A DNA stretch of 64,000 nt from Flavobacterium amnicola (GTDB lineage: Bacteria > Bacteroidota > Bacteroidia > Flavobacteriales > Flavobacteriaceae). Both the position numbers and the translations under genes were made by a program. The DNA is taken from the NCBI RefSeq assembly GCF_004122165.1, contig NZ_SBKO01000002.1, forward strand, positions 538,756 to 602,755, written 5' to 3'. Each line of letters begins with the position of its first letter. Positions within the stretch are counted from its first letter, which is position 1. Below, in pieces: positions 25,823 to 34,417 of the stretch. The notes below the pieces were generated by a model. That model worked only from the letters and a program-made list of their open reading frames with translations, ran no database searches and was not told the origin of the DNA.

Positions 25823-26485
25823 ATGTCTTCCCATCACATCGTCAAAGACGACCAAGAACCCGCTTTAATCATTGCTAATGGCGCCGAATGTTCGCAGGAA
25901 TTATTAGGGCAATTACTAGAATGGTCTCCTTTTGTCATTGTGCTGGATTCTGCAATTGAACGTGTTTTAGAGTTGGGAATCAAAATTGATGTTTTGTTGG
26001 GCGATTTCGACCGTGGCTTTGACCCAGAATATTATCGTGAAAAACAATATCCACTTGAGATTGTATATGCTCCCGATCAAAATAAAACCGATTTAGAAAA
26101 AGCATTTGATTATCTAATTACTAAAGGACACAAAGCTGTTAATGTCATTTGGGCAACCGGAAAACGTGCCGATCATACCATAACCAACATCACCAATATT
26201 GTTCGGTTTAAAGACCAATTGAAAATTGTCATCATTGATGATCATTCCAAAATATTTTTATTGCCCCCTAAATTCGAAAAATGGTACACTAAAGACAGTA
26301 TCATTTCGTTAATTCCAATAGGAGATGTAACAGGAATTCATTCCGAAAATTTGTTTTATCCACTTAAAAATGATACTTTAACTCTAGGTTTCAGAACGGG
26401 AAGTAGTAATCATGTTGCAGAAGATGGAATGGTTATTGTTACCCATGAAAATGGAAACCTTTTATTAATGGAATGTTTGGATTAA
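25823..26485 (+). CDS. thiN: thiamine pyrophosphokinase
   Basis: This enzyme converts thiamine and ATP to thiamine diphosphate. The 220-residue protein carries ALIIANGAECS at the N-terminus and VLLGDFDRGFD (residues about 57-67). PDQNKTDLEKAFDYLI (about 86-101) and ATGKRADHTITNI (about 113-125) are the metal, ATP and thiamine contacts of ThiN/TPK enzymes. The C-terminal LTLGFRTGSSNHV completes the thiamine-binding beta sandwich. The next gene begins 3 nt downstream, so it may be read with the thioredoxin-ApbE cassette. It may simply be a salvage gene placed before it. Confidence 0.92.
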   Translation: MSSHHIVKDDQEPALIIANGAECSQELLGQLLEWSPFVIVLDSAIERVLELGIKIDVLLGDFDRGFDPEYYREKQYPLEIVYAPDQNKTDLEKAFDYLITKGHKAVNVIWATGKRADHTITNITNIVRFKDQLKIVIIDDHSKIFLLPPKFEKWYTKDSIISLIPIGDVTGIHSENLFYPLKNDTLTLGFRTGSSNHVAEDGMVIVTHENGNLLLMECLD

Positions 26486-26488
26486 ATT

Positions 26489-26920
26489 ATGAGAAAAATC
26501 ATTTACATCATTGCAATTTTATTTGCCTCACACGCTTCGGCACAAGAAAGCTTACATCAAACGTTTAATCAATCCATTGAAAAAGCAAAAACCGAAAATA
26601 AAAAAGTATTGCTTTACTTTTCGGGTTCTGATTGGTGTGCTCCTTGTGTAAAATTTAAAAAACAATACATCTTGACGGATCCTTTCATCGCTTTTTCAAG
26701 CGAAAATTTGGTTACGTACAATGCCGATTTTCCCAGATTGAAAAAAAATCAGCTCACAAAAGAAATCACTCAAGAAAACGAAGCATTAGCTGAAAAATAC
26801 AACAATACTGGAATATTTCCACTCATTTTGTTGTTAGATACGGATGGAAAAATTATCAAAAAATGGGATCATTTGCCATCGGAAACGCTAGAGGAGTTTA
26901 TTGCTAAATTAAAATCCTAA
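26489..26920 (+). CDS. exported thioredoxin-family protein of the ApbE cassette
   Basis: This 143-residue protein has a signal peptide (ends SHASAQ) and a thioredoxin fold with active site SDWCAPCVKF (residues about 48-57). The family is the DsbD-gamma / thioredoxin_7 type (YFSGSDWCAPC, then GIFPLILLLDTDGKII with the cis-Pro). It should act in the periplasm, reducing or exchanging disulfides, or delivering electrons to a cysteine-containing partner. Its stop overlaps the apbE start (TAATG). The C-terminal Cys-rich lipoprotein two genes down is an obvious candidate partner, but that is inference. Confidence 0.9.
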   Translation: MRKIIYIIAILFASHASAQESLHQTFNQSIEKAKTENKKVLLYFSGSDWCAPCVKFKKQYILTDPFIAFSSENLVTYNADFPRLKKNQLTKEITQENEALAEKYNNTGIFPLILLLDTDGKIIKKWDHLPSETLEEFIAKLKS

Positions 26921-27840
26921 TGCTTTTAAAAAAAGTAGACAAATTGATGGGAAACCGTTTCGAATTTACCGTTATCGGTGAAAATGAAAATTGGTGTGCC
27001 GAAAAAATTGATTTGGCTATTGAAGAAATAAAAAGAATAGAAAAATTACTAACTACTTTTTCTACCGAAAGTATTACGCACCAAATAAACGAAAACGCAG
27101 GAATACAACCTGTAACAGTAACTGAAGAAGTTTTTGCCTTAGTTCAACGTTGCCAAATGTTATCTAAAATCACACAAGGAGCTTTTGATATTAGTTATGG
27201 TGGCATTGATAAAAAATTCTGGAATTTCGATTTAAAAATGACTACCCTACCTGATCCTGAATTAGCAAAAAAATCTGTAGCCCTTATCAATTATCAAAAC
27301 ATTGTTTTAGACGAACAAAAAAGAACTGTATTTCTAAAAAACAAAGGAATGCGCATTGGTTTTGGCGGTATAGGCAAAGGTTATGCCGCTGAAATGGCCA
27401 AAAGAAAACTACAAGAAAATGGTGTTAAAAGTGGTATTGTAAATGCTTCTGGCGATTTATCCGCTTGGGGTTATCAAGAAAACGGAGAAGCCTGGACTAT
27501 TGGCATTGCCAACCCAAATTTGCGTAACGATATTTTTTCTACCTTTAAAATCACAAATACGGCAGTAGCCACTTCAGGTAACTACGAAAAGTTTGTAATG
27601 ATTAACAATAAAAAATATTCCCACACGATAGATCCCAAAACCGGTTATCCTGTTTCTGGTATTAAAAGTGTAACCATTATTGCCGAAAATGCTGAAATTG
27701 CCGATGCGTTAGCCACTCCAGTCACCGTAATGGGTATTGAAGTGGGCTTGGATTTTATCAATCAATTAAAACATATTGGTTGTATTATCATTGATGATGC
27801 CGACAATAAATATTTTTCGAAAAACATAAATTTAACCTAA
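26920..27840 (+). CDS. apbE: FAD:protein FMN transferase, ApbE family
   Basis: This 306-residue enzyme transfers FMN from FAD to a Thr/Ser of acceptor proteins. Visible family features are LMGNRFEFTVIG at the N-terminus, TQGAFDISYGGI (about residues 89-100), GFGGIGKGYAAEMAK (about 147-161), NASGDLSAWG, ATSGNYEKF, YSHTIDPKTGYPV (about 231-243) and EIADALATPVTVMG with the metal-binding Asp/Thr. Unlike most ApbE proteins it starts directly at the catalytic domain with no signal peptide or lipobox, which would leave it in the cytoplasm. The translation start overlaps the thioredoxin stop. Confidence 0.92.
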   Translation: MLLKKVDKLMGNRFEFTVIGENENWCAEKIDLAIEEIKRIEKLLTTFSTESITHQINENAGIQPVTVTEEVFALVQRCQMLSKITQGAFDISYGGIDKKFWNFDLKMTTLPDPELAKKSVALINYQNIVLDEQKRTVFLKNKGMRIGFGGIGKGYAAEMAKRKLQENGVKSGIVNASGDLSAWGYQENGEAWTIGIANPNLRNDIFSTFKITNTAVATSGNYEKFVMINNKKYSHTIDPKTGYPVSGIKSVTIIAENAEIADALATPVTVMGIEVGLDFINQLKHIGCIIIDDADNKYFSKNINLT

Positions 27841-27851
27841 CCCAAATTGCA

Positions 27852-28058
27852 ATGAAACTACCAATCTTATGTTTACTTCTTTTTCTAGGAGCCAGTTGCA
27901 CTTCTGTAAAAGAATATCAAAAATCCAAAATAAACGATTCGGAAATGGCACTAGGGGCAAAAAGTTCTGAAAAATTCGAAAACACATTTCAACTCTATCG
28001 CGAAGCCAGTTCTGGAGCCAATGGTGGCAAAACAGGTGGTGGTTGTGGCTGTAACTAA
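27852..28058 (+). CDS. DUF4266 Cys/Gly-tailed small lipoprotein
   Basis: This 68-residue protein has a lipoprotein signal (LFLGASC, Cys 16), a short helical middle with SEMALGAKSSEKFENTF and a striking C-terminus EASSGANGGKTGGGCGCN. The Gly-rich CxC tail is the mark of DUF4266. The tail may bind a metal, be oxidised by the cassette thioredoxin, or be modified. The SSGA sequence loosely recalls the TSGAT core of ApbE acceptor sites but lacks the following Thr/Ser. It lies 11 nt after apbE and 12 nt before the DUF3570 gene. No function is established. Confidence 0.88.
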   Translation: MKLPILCLLLFLGASCTSVKEYQKSKINDSEMALGAKSSEKFENTFQLYREASSGANGGKTGGGCGCN

Positions 28059-28070
28059 TAGAATACTATC

Positions 28071-29282
28071 ATGAAAAAAAGAATTATTACAGCCTCGTTA
28101 TTAGCCTTTTTATTTGGAAATAACACCAAAGCACAAGAAAACATCTCACAAGACAGTTCGGCTTACAAAAAACAAAAACTTAAAATTGAAGAAGTAAATT
28201 TCATCTCGAGTTATTATACCCAAACAGGAAACAATTCGGCAGTAACCGGTGGTATCGGAACCGAAAAACTAACGGATATTGCTACAACTTTCGATATTAA
28301 AGTTTCTAAATACGATAAAAACAATCACAAACATAATTTTGGATTGGAAGTAGGTGTTGATTCTTATACTTCTGCTTCTTCCGATAAAATTGATCCGAGT
28401 ACGGTTACCTCAGCATCGTATCAAGATGTTCGTGTGTATCCTGCCTTAAACTACAGTTTTCAAAATGAAGAAAAAAACTATATCATAAGTGCTGGTTTGT
28501 CGGGTTCAGCTGAGTTTGATTATTTTTCAATTGGAGCTAGTGCCGGTTTTGCTAAATCTTCAAAAGATAAAAATCGAGAATTTTCGGTCAAAGGAATGGC
28601 ATTTTTCGATACCTGGAAAGTCATTTTACCCGTTGAATTGAGGAATGCTCCTTCGGATAATGAAGCCAGACATTTGGATAGTAAACCCAGAACTTCTTAT
28701 AATTTAGGCTTTTCATTAAGTCAAGTGATGACAAAAGAGTTTCAGATGGCTTTTTTACTGGATTTAGGCTACCAACAAGGATTATTAGCTACCAAGTTTA
28801 ATCGTGTCTATTTGAACGACTTAACGACTGTAAAATCGGAAAAATTACCCGATACGCGAACAAAAATTCCGTTTGGAATCAGAGCCAATTATTTCTTAGG
28901 GGATCATATTGTATTGAGAAGTTTCTATCGTTATTATTGGGATGATTGGGGAATTAATTCGCACACGCTTAGTTTAGAACCTAGTTTTAAAATATCGGCA
29001 TTTTCTTCGATATCCATTCCCTACCGATTTTATGTACAATCAGCAGCGAAGTATTTTAAACCCTATCAGCAACATACTGCTTTGGATGAATTGTATACTA
29101 GCGATTATGACTTGTCAAAATTCAACAGTAATATGCTGGGTTTAAGTTATAAAATGACCGATGCCGACAAAGGAATTTTCAATATGAAACGAATAAATAG
29201 CTTAGAACTTCGATACGGATATTACACCAGAGACACTGGTTTGAATTCACATATCTTAACATTGGCCATGAAATTCAAGTAA
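28071..29282 (+). CDS. DUF3570 outer membrane beta-barrel protein
   Basis: This 403-residue protein has a signal peptide (ends TKAQ) and alternating hydrophobic/aromatic strands, consistent with an outer membrane beta barrel, closing with ILTLAMKFK. DUF3570 features include VNFISSYYTQTGNNSAVTGGIGTEKLTDIA near residue 40 and the repeated strands VILPVELRN and FLLDLGYQQGLLATKFNRVY. It is the last gene of the thioredoxin-ApbE-DUF4266 operon. The barrel could anchor or display the small DUF4266 lipoprotein. Its function is unknown. Confidence 0.87.
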   Translation: MKKRIITASLLAFLFGNNTKAQENISQDSSAYKKQKLKIEEVNFISSYYTQTGNNSAVTGGIGTEKLTDIATTFDIKVSKYDKNNHKHNFGLEVGVDSYTSASSDKIDPSTVTSASYQDVRVYPALNYSFQNEEKNYIISAGLSGSAEFDYFSIGASAGFAKSSKDKNREFSVKGMAFFDTWKVILPVELRNAPSDNEARHLDSKPRTSYNLGFSLSQVMTKEFQMAFLLDLGYQQGLLATKFNRVYLNDLTTVKSEKLPDTRTKIPFGIRANYFLGDHIVLRSFYRYYWDDWGINSHTLSLEPSFKISAFSSISIPYRFYVQSAAKYFKPYQQHTALDELYTSDYDLSKFNSNMLGLSYKMTDADKGIFNMKRINSLELRYGYYTRDTGLNSHILTLAMKFK

Positions 29283-29288
29283 ATTGGT

Positions 29289-29332
29289 AAGGATGTTTTT
29301 ACTTTGTATATTTACAACATAGAAACATCCTT
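29289..29332. promoter_or_regulatory. long inverted repeat just ahead of uvrB
   Basis: AAGGATGTTT (29289-29298) and AAACATCCTT (29323-29332) are perfect 10-bp arms around a 24-nt centre that itself contains TTGTA-TATT-TACAA. The right arm ends 5 nt before the uvrB ATG. It could be an operator, an attenuator for the upstream operon, or an RNA hairpin covering the ribosome site. Confidence 0.5.
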
Positions 29333-29337
29333 CTTCA

Positions 29338-31326
29338 ATGAAATTCCAAGTCGTATCCGATTACAGCCCTATGGGTGACCAACCTCAAGCAATTGAAAAA
29401 TTAGCCAAAGGCATTCTTAATGGAGAAAAATACCAAACGCTATTAGGAGTAACTGGTTCTGGGAAGACATTTACTGTTGCCAACGTGGTTCAAGAAGTGC
29501 AAAAGCCAACCTTAGTGCTAGCTCATAATAAAACCTTGGCCGCTCAACTTTATTCCGAGTTCAAGCAATTTTTTCCAAATAATTCGGTACAATATTTCGT
29601 ATCGTATTACGACTATTACCAACCGGAAGCTTTTATTCCTGTTACTGGAACGTATATCGAAAAGGATTTATCGATCAATGAAGAATTAGAAAAATTACGT
29701 TTAAGCACAACTTCTGCCCTTCTTTCTGGGCGAAGAGATATAATTGTAGTTTCTTCTGTTTCCTGTTTGTATGGTATCGGAAATCCTGTGGAATTCCAAA
29801 AAAATGTGGTTTCGATCGAAAAAAATCAAGTCATTGCTCGTACCAAACTATTGCATCGATTGGTACAAAGTTTGTATGCTAGAACAGAAGGAGAATTCAC
29901 TCCAGGTACTTTTCGAATTAAAGGAGATACTTTAGAAGTTTTCCCTAGTTATGCGGATGAACCGTTCCGAATTCACTTTTTTGGCGATGATATTGAAGAA
30001 ATTGAAGCATTTGATGCCAAATCTTCTCAAGTTTTAGAGAAATACGACAAACTAAATATCTATCCAGCCAACATGTTTGTGACTTCTCCCGATGTACTTC
30101 AAAATGCCATCTGGGCCATTCAACAAGATTTGGTAAAACAAGTGGATTATTTCAAAGAAATAGGCAAACATTTGGAAGCCAAACGACTGGAAGAACGTAC
30201 AAATTTCGACTTAGAAATGATTCGTGAATTGGGTTATTGCTCCGGAATTGAGAATTATTCACGCTACCTAGATGGTCGTGAGGCGGGTACGCGTCCTTTC
30301 TGTTTGTTGGATTATTTCCCCGATGATTATTTAATGGTAGTGGATGAAAGTCATGTAACCATTTCACAAGTACATGCCATGTATGGTGGAGACCGAAGCA
30401 GAAAAGAAAATCTGGTAGAATATGGTTTCCGATTGCCAGCAGCGATGGACAATCGTCCGTTGAAATTTGAAGAATTTGAAGCCTTACAGAATCAAGTCTT
30501 ATATGTTTCAGCAACTCCTGCCGATTATGAATTACAGAAATCGGAAGGCATCTATGTAGAACAAGTCATTCGTCCAACAGGCTTATTGGACCCGATTATT
30601 GAAATTCGTCCGAGTTTGAATCAAATTGACGATTTAATCGAAGAAATTCAACAACGATGTGAAGTGGACGAACGTGTTTTGGTTACCACTTTAACCAAAC
30701 GTATGGCGGAAGAATTGACCAAATATTTAACCAAAGTGTCCATTCGTTGTCGCTATATTCATAGTGATGTGGATACCTTGGAACGTGTGGAAATCATGCA
30801 AGATTTACGAAAAGGACTTTTTGATGTGTTGATTGGTGTGAACTTATTGCGTGAAGGCTTGGATTTACCGGAAGTTTCATTAGTTGCCATTTTAGATGCA
30901 GACAAAGAGGGTTTCTTACGAAGTCATCGTTCTTTGACTCAAACGGTAGGTCGTGCTGCTCGTAATGTGAATGGAAAAGCCATAATGTATGCAGATAAAA
31001 TCACCAACAGTATGCAACGCACCATCGATGAAACCAATTATCGTCGAGAAAAACAAATCAATTACAACACTGCTAATAATTTGTCTCCAAAGGCCTTGAA
31101 TAAAAGTTTGGGAAATGTCTTAAATAAGAATTCCGTTTCTACACAATACTTCGAAAATCAAGCTTTAAAAGCTGCCGAACCCGAAAGTGAATACTTAAGC
31201 AAACCTGAAATCGAAAAGAAAATTCGCGACAAACGCAAAGCCATGGAAAAAGCTGCCAAGGAATTGGATTTTATGCAAGCTGCAAAATTAAGAGATGAAA
31301 TAAAAATGTTACAGGAGAGAATTTAA
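29338..31326 (+). CDS. uvrB: excinuclease ABC subunit B
   Basis: This is the damage-verification helicase of nucleotide excision repair, 662 residues. Visible motifs are Walker A GVTGSGKTFTVAN (residues about 39-51), the beta-hairpin YYDYYQPEAFIP (about 93-104), Walker B VVDESHVT, motif V/VI GVNLLREGLDLPEVSLVAILDADKEGFLRS and QTVGRAARN. The C-terminal UVR domain (MEKAAKELDFMQAAKLRDEIKML) contacts UvrC. The stop overlaps by 4 bases the stop of the convergent TerB-like gene. The gene is preceded by a 10-bp inverted repeat. Confidence 0.97.
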   Translation: MKFQVVSDYSPMGDQPQAIEKLAKGILNGEKYQTLLGVTGSGKTFTVANVVQEVQKPTLVLAHNKTLAAQLYSEFKQFFPNNSVQYFVSYYDYYQPEAFIPVTGTYIEKDLSINEELEKLRLSTTSALLSGRRDIIVVSSVSCLYGIGNPVEFQKNVVSIEKNQVIARTKLLHRLVQSLYARTEGEFTPGTFRIKGDTLEVFPSYADEPFRIHFFGDDIEEIEAFDAKSSQVLEKYDKLNIYPANMFVTSPDVLQNAIWAIQQDLVKQVDYFKEIGKHLEAKRLEERTNFDLEMIRELGYCSGIENYSRYLDGREAGTRPFCLLDYFPDDYLMVVDESHVTISQVHAMYGGDRSRKENLVEYGFRLPAAMDNRPLKFEEFEALQNQVLYVSATPADYELQKSEGIYVEQVIRPTGLLDPIIEIRPSLNQIDDLIEEIQQRCEVDERVLVTTLTKRMAEELTKYLTKVSIRCRYIHSDVDTLERVEIMQDLRKGLFDVLIGVNLLREGLDLPEVSLVAILDADKEGFLRSHRSLTQTVGRAARNVNGKAIMYADKITNSMQRTIDETNYRREKQINYNTANNLSPKALNKSLGNVLNKNSVSTQYFENQALKAAEPESEYLSKPEIEKKIRDKRKAMEKAAKELDFMQAAKLRDEIKMLQERI

Positions 31327-31724
31327 TTCAATTGTTCCTGAAACGAACTTAATAATACTTCGGCATCTACCATTTGGTCGGGTGCTTCTTGCATTAATTT
31401 TAAAACTCTTTTGGTTGCATAGGGATTCAATCCCATATTGATGCCTATTTCATTAATGGCTTTCTTTTCTCTTTCGTGCAAAACACCATCGCAATGCATT
31501 AATAAGGCCAATCGATAAAAATGAAGAATCCTGTGGAATTCGTCTTTTATTACCGAAAACTCATTTCTATGAGAAAACAGGTCTAAAAAAGTAGTTTTAT
31601 CAATATCTAATTCTTGCGAAACCATTAGCAAAAAATCGTATTCTCTATCGTGTAATTCCCCATCAATAACTGCAAAAGCAATCATTTCCGACAACAAACT
31701 AATCTTTTCTTCCCTTGTATCCAT
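31323..31724 (-). CDS. TerB-like helical protein
   Basis: This 133-residue all-helical cytoplasmic protein has two related halves containing DGELHDREYDFLLMVS and CDGVLHEREKKAINEIG. This acidic D-G-x-L-x-x-x-E repeat is the TerB metal-binding signature of the tellurite-resistance-associated family. No other ter genes are nearby, so a stand-alone housekeeping or stress role is more likely than tellurite resistance. Related proteins are often mislabelled as excinuclease subunit B because of the uvrB neighbour. The stop codon overlaps the uvrB stop on the other strand. Confidence 0.8.
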   Translation of the reverse strand: MDTREEKISLLSEMIAFAVIDGELHDREYDFLLMVSQELDIDKTTFLDLFSHRNEFSVIKDEFHRILHFYRLALLMHCDGVLHEREKKAINEIGINMGLNPYATKRVLKLMQEAPDQMVDAEVLLSSFQEQLN

Positions 31725-31788
31725 TCTTAAGATTTTTGGCTAAAATAAATTAAAATTCGGAATCAAAAAAGCGACTGTCGAAAATATG

Positions 31789-31796
31789 TATCTTTG
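31789..31796 (+). promoter_or_regulatory. promoter -7 box for the DUF1456 gene
   Basis: TATCTTTG matches TAnnTTTG, 18 nt before the ATG at 31815. Its position rules out the upstream in-frame TTG at 31794 as the start. Confidence 0.6.
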
Positions 31797-31814
31797 AAGA
31801 AATTTTTAGCATCA

Positions 31815-32255
31815 ATGAACAATAACGAAATATTTAAAAAACTTCGCGTTGCACTTCAACTTCGTGATGATCAAATAGTCGAAATTTTAGAATTAGTAAA
31901 CTTTAGAATTTCAAAAGGCGAAATTGGAAATATTTTCCGTCAGGAAGATCACCCAAAATTCATGGAATGTGGCGACCAAATATTACGCAATTTTCTTAAC
32001 GGATTAGTCATTCATCTTCGTGGTACCAAAGAAAATCCGAAAAATGCTAAAGAGGTTATTAGTGCGAATGCAAAAGAAGTGACCAAAAAAGTTGCTGAAG
32101 ACAAAACAAGCAAGCCCATTTCAAAAGATAAACCTAAAGGAGAATTTAAGCCAAAATCCTCTTTTAAACCAAAGACTGGCGCTCAAAAAACGGCTCCAAA
32201 AGTTCAAGTAGTTGAAAAAATAAACTTCAAAAACGGTAAAAAGAAAAAAGACTAA
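31815..32255 (+). CDS. DUF1456 (YehS-like) protein
   Basis: This encodes 146 residues. The first 68 (MNNNEIFKKLRVALQLRDDQIVEILEL to FMECGDQILRNFLNGLVIHLRG) make one and a half copies of the DUF1456 helical repeat, found in E. coli YehS as two copies. In other members the second repeat is followed by a short tail. Here the C-terminal half is a Lys/Pro-rich low-complexity segment (SKPISKDKPKGEFKPKSSFKPKTG), perhaps nucleic-acid-binding. The start is fixed by the promoter box. Function is unknown. Confidence 0.85.
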   Translation: MNNNEIFKKLRVALQLRDDQIVEILELVNFRISKGEIGNIFRQEDHPKFMECGDQILRNFLNGLVIHLRGTKENPKNAKEVISANAKEVTKKVAEDKTSKPISKDKPKGEFKPKSSFKPKTGAQKTAPKVQVVEKINFKNGKKKKD

Positions 32256-32318
32256 CCAGTGAAAGCAAAAATATCTGGTTGATATACCTACATAGCGTTA
32301 GAAAATATTAAAAAACAA

Positions 32319-32342
32319 AAAACCTGAGTTCCCTCAGGTTTT
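32319..32342. terminator. bidirectional terminator
   Basis: AAAACCTGAG / CTCAGGTTTT, a perfect 10-bp stem with a TTCC loop, lies between the convergent genes ending at 32255 and 32366. Confidence 0.88.
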
Positions 32343-32365
32343 TCATTTCTTATCGTTAGTGGTCT

Positions 32366-32710
32366 CTAATTTTTAAACATCACTTTAAACGAATAATGTC
32401 TCCCTGGTATAAGATCACCTGAATTTAATACTTTATTGTTTAAGGCACTTTTAATATAGGATTTAATTTCTGCATTTTTAGTTCTCATATCTAAAACTAC
32501 AATTTCATTTTCCGAGGTAATCGTAAAAGTTACTTTTACGGCTTTGCCATTATCCGTAATATCTTCTTCGACTTGTCTTGATTGATTTAGATAGGTGTTG
32601 ATTTCTTTCATGGCTCTAGGAAAATCTTCAACCGGAGAAAACCCATTCGCGAATACCATACTCGTACTCATTAAGAATACAATAACTGAAATTTTGATTG
32701 CTTTTTTCAT
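32366..32710 (-). CDS. small exported protein of unknown function
   Basis: This encodes 114 residues from the ATG at 32710 (MKKAIKISVIVFLMSTSMVFANG), which gives a signal peptide. A longer frame to 32737 starts inside the promoter box. The mature region is a small alpha/beta domain (VKVTFTITSENEIVVLDMRTKNAEIKSYIKSALNNKVL). Its beta-alpha-beta arrangement resembles the C-terminal fold of TonB/TolA-like proteins, but without clear motifs. It is monocistronic. Periplasmic location is inferred. Confidence 0.72.
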   Translation of the reverse strand: MKKAIKISVIVFLMSTSMVFANGFSPVEDFPRAMKEINTYLNQSRQVEEDITDNGKAVKVTFTITSENEIVVLDMRTKNAEIKSYIKSALNNKVLNSGDLIPGRHYSFKVMFKN

Positions 32711-32734
32711 TGTGTGTGTTTTAAGTTTGCTGGT

Positions 32735-32742
32735 CAAAATTA
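32735..32742 (-). promoter_or_regulatory. promoter -7 box for the small exported protein
   Basis: TAATTTTG on the minus strand matches TAnnTTTG, 24 nt before the ATG at 32710. Between it and the sucC terminator (32743-32977) I see no gene or structure. Confidence 0.5.
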
Positions 32743-32977
32743 CTTCAAACTACACTTAAAAAATACCATAAATCAATAGCTTAAACTAAACATAACACAC
32801 CTTAAATAAGCGTTTTGAAACATTGAAGAAAAAAGTACAACTTAGCTACTATTTGTTCCCTAGCAATGAAAAATAGCTTGATTATTCTGTTAAAAAATAG
32901 AAATATCTGCAATTGCTATTTTAAACAATTTTATAACATTAGCTCTTGATTAAAATTAACTTAACCATTAGTAAACA

Positions 32978-33004
32978 AAAAGCCTGAGCAATGCTCAGGC
33001 TTTT
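32978..33004. terminator. sucC terminator
   Basis: AAAAGCCTGAGCA / TGCTCAGGCTTTT, perfect 13-bp arms around one central base, lies 24 nt beyond the sucC stop. It is T-rich on both sides and would work for either direction. Confidence 0.88.
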
Positions 33005-33028
33005 AAATATCTAAAACTTAATTTTCGA

Positions 33029-34222
33029 TTAAGATAAAGCTGCTTTTACTTGGTCCGCTGCTTCTTGGAATTGTACTGCTGATAAAATTGGCATTCCAGA
33101 ATTGTCGATTAATTCTTTTGCAATTTCTGCATTGGTTCCTTGTAAACGAACAATGATAGGCACTTTAATATCGTCCCCCATGTTTTTGTAAGCATCAACG
33201 ACACCTTGAGCCACACGGTCGCAACGTACGATTCCTCCGAAGATGTTAATCAAGATTGCTTTTACGTTTGGATCTTTCAAGATGATACGGAAAGCCGTTT
33301 CCACACGTTTTGCATCAGCCGTTCCTCCTACGTCAAGGAAGTTTGCTGGTTCAAAACCTGCATATTTAATCAAATCCATAGTAGCCATTGCTAAACCTGC
33401 ACCATTCACCATACATCCAACAGTACCGTCAAGATCAACATAGTTTAATCCTGCTTCTTTTGCTTCTACTTCAATTGCACGCTCTTCAGTAATGTCGCGC
33501 ATTTCAGCTAAATCAACGTGACGGAATAATGCGTTATCGTCTAACGATACTTTAGCATCAACTGCCATAATTTTATTATCCGATGTTTTTAATACAGGGT
33601 TGATTTCAAACATAGAAGAATCAGAACCGATGTATGCTTTGTATAAAGCATCAACGAATTTTACCATTTCTTTGAATGCTTCACCAGATAAACCTAAGTT
33701 GAAAGCAATTTTTCTCGCTTGGAAACCTTGTAAACCAACTGCTGGATCAATTTCTTCGTGAAAAATTAAATGTGGCGTATGTTCTGCTACTTCCTCAATG
33801 TCCATTCCACCTTCAGTAGAATACATGATCATATTTCGTCCTGCACCACGGTTTAATAAAACCGACATGTAAAACTCTTTTGTTTCACTTTCTCCTGGGT
33901 AATATACATCTTCTGCTACTAAAACTTTGTGCACTCTTTTTCCTTCTGGCGGCGTTTGAGGTGTAATCAAATCCATTCCGATGATTTGACCTGCAATTTC
34001 ATGAACTTGGTCTAAATTTTTAGCCAATTTCACTCCACCACCTTTTCCACGACCACCTGCGTGAATTTGTGCTTTAATTACATGCCATCCCGTTCCCGTT
34101 TCTGACGTAAGTTGTTTTGCTTTTGCTACTGCTTCTTCTGCATTATTGGCAACATAACCACGTTGCACACGCACGCCATAACTAGCTAATATTTGTTTCC
34201 CTTGATACTCGTGTAAATTCAT
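33029..34222 (-). CDS. sucC: succinate-CoA ligase (ADP-forming) subunit beta
   Basis: This TCA cycle enzyme carries out substrate-level phosphorylation. The 397-residue ATP-grasp subunit begins [17 protein letters not shown] at 34222. A longer frame to 34267 begins before the promoter. Features include [18 protein letters not shown] (nucleotide binding), FEINPVLKT (Mg site) and [50 protein letters not shown] contacts CoA and phosphohistidine. The alpha subunit gene sucD is not next to it, as is common in Flavobacteria. It has its own promoter and terminator. Confidence 0.97.
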   Translation of the reverse strand: MNLHEYQGKQILASYGVRVQRGYVANNAEEAVAKAKQLTSETGTGWHVIKAQIHAGGRGKGGGVKLAKNLDQVHEIAGQIIGMDLITPQTPPEGKRVHKVLVAEDVYYPGESETKEFYMSVLLNRGAGRNMIMYSTEGGMDIEEVAEHTPHLIFHEEIDPAVGLQGFQARKIAFNLGLSGEAFKEMVKFVDALYKAYIGSDSSMFEINPVLKTSDNKIMAVDAKVSLDDNALFRHVDLAEMRDITEERAIEVEAKEAGLNYVDLDGTVGCMVNGAGLAMATMDLIKYAGFEPANFLDVGGTADAKRVETAFRIILKDPNVKAILINIFGGIVRCDRVAQGVVDAYKNMGDDIKVPIIVRLQGTNAEIAKELIDNSGMPILSAVQFQEAADQVKAALS

Positions 34223-34264
34223 AATAAAGGTTTTTGTCTTGTTTGTTCCCTTTGTTTGGGTGCA

Positions 34265-34272
34265 CAAAAATA
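34265..34272 (-). promoter_or_regulatory. promoter -7 box for sucC
   Basis: TATTTTTG on the minus strand matches TAnnTTTG and gives a leader of about 40 nt before the ATG at 34222. Confidence 0.55.
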
Positions 34273-34417
34273 ATAAATTCTAAATCAATATATACCCAAA
34301 TCTCTTTCTTTTTTAAAATAGAAATTCAAAACAAAAACGTTAATTGTTTTAAATATAACATTTTGTTTTATTTTTATTCAATTTGTTTAATTATTTTATT
34401 TTTCATAACTTTAGAAA

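Noticed and set aside
31323..31724. Calling the TerB-like gene a UvrB subunit
   Set aside because: It has no helicase motif and carries paired TerB D-G-x-L-x-x-x-E helices. The label would come only from its neighbour.
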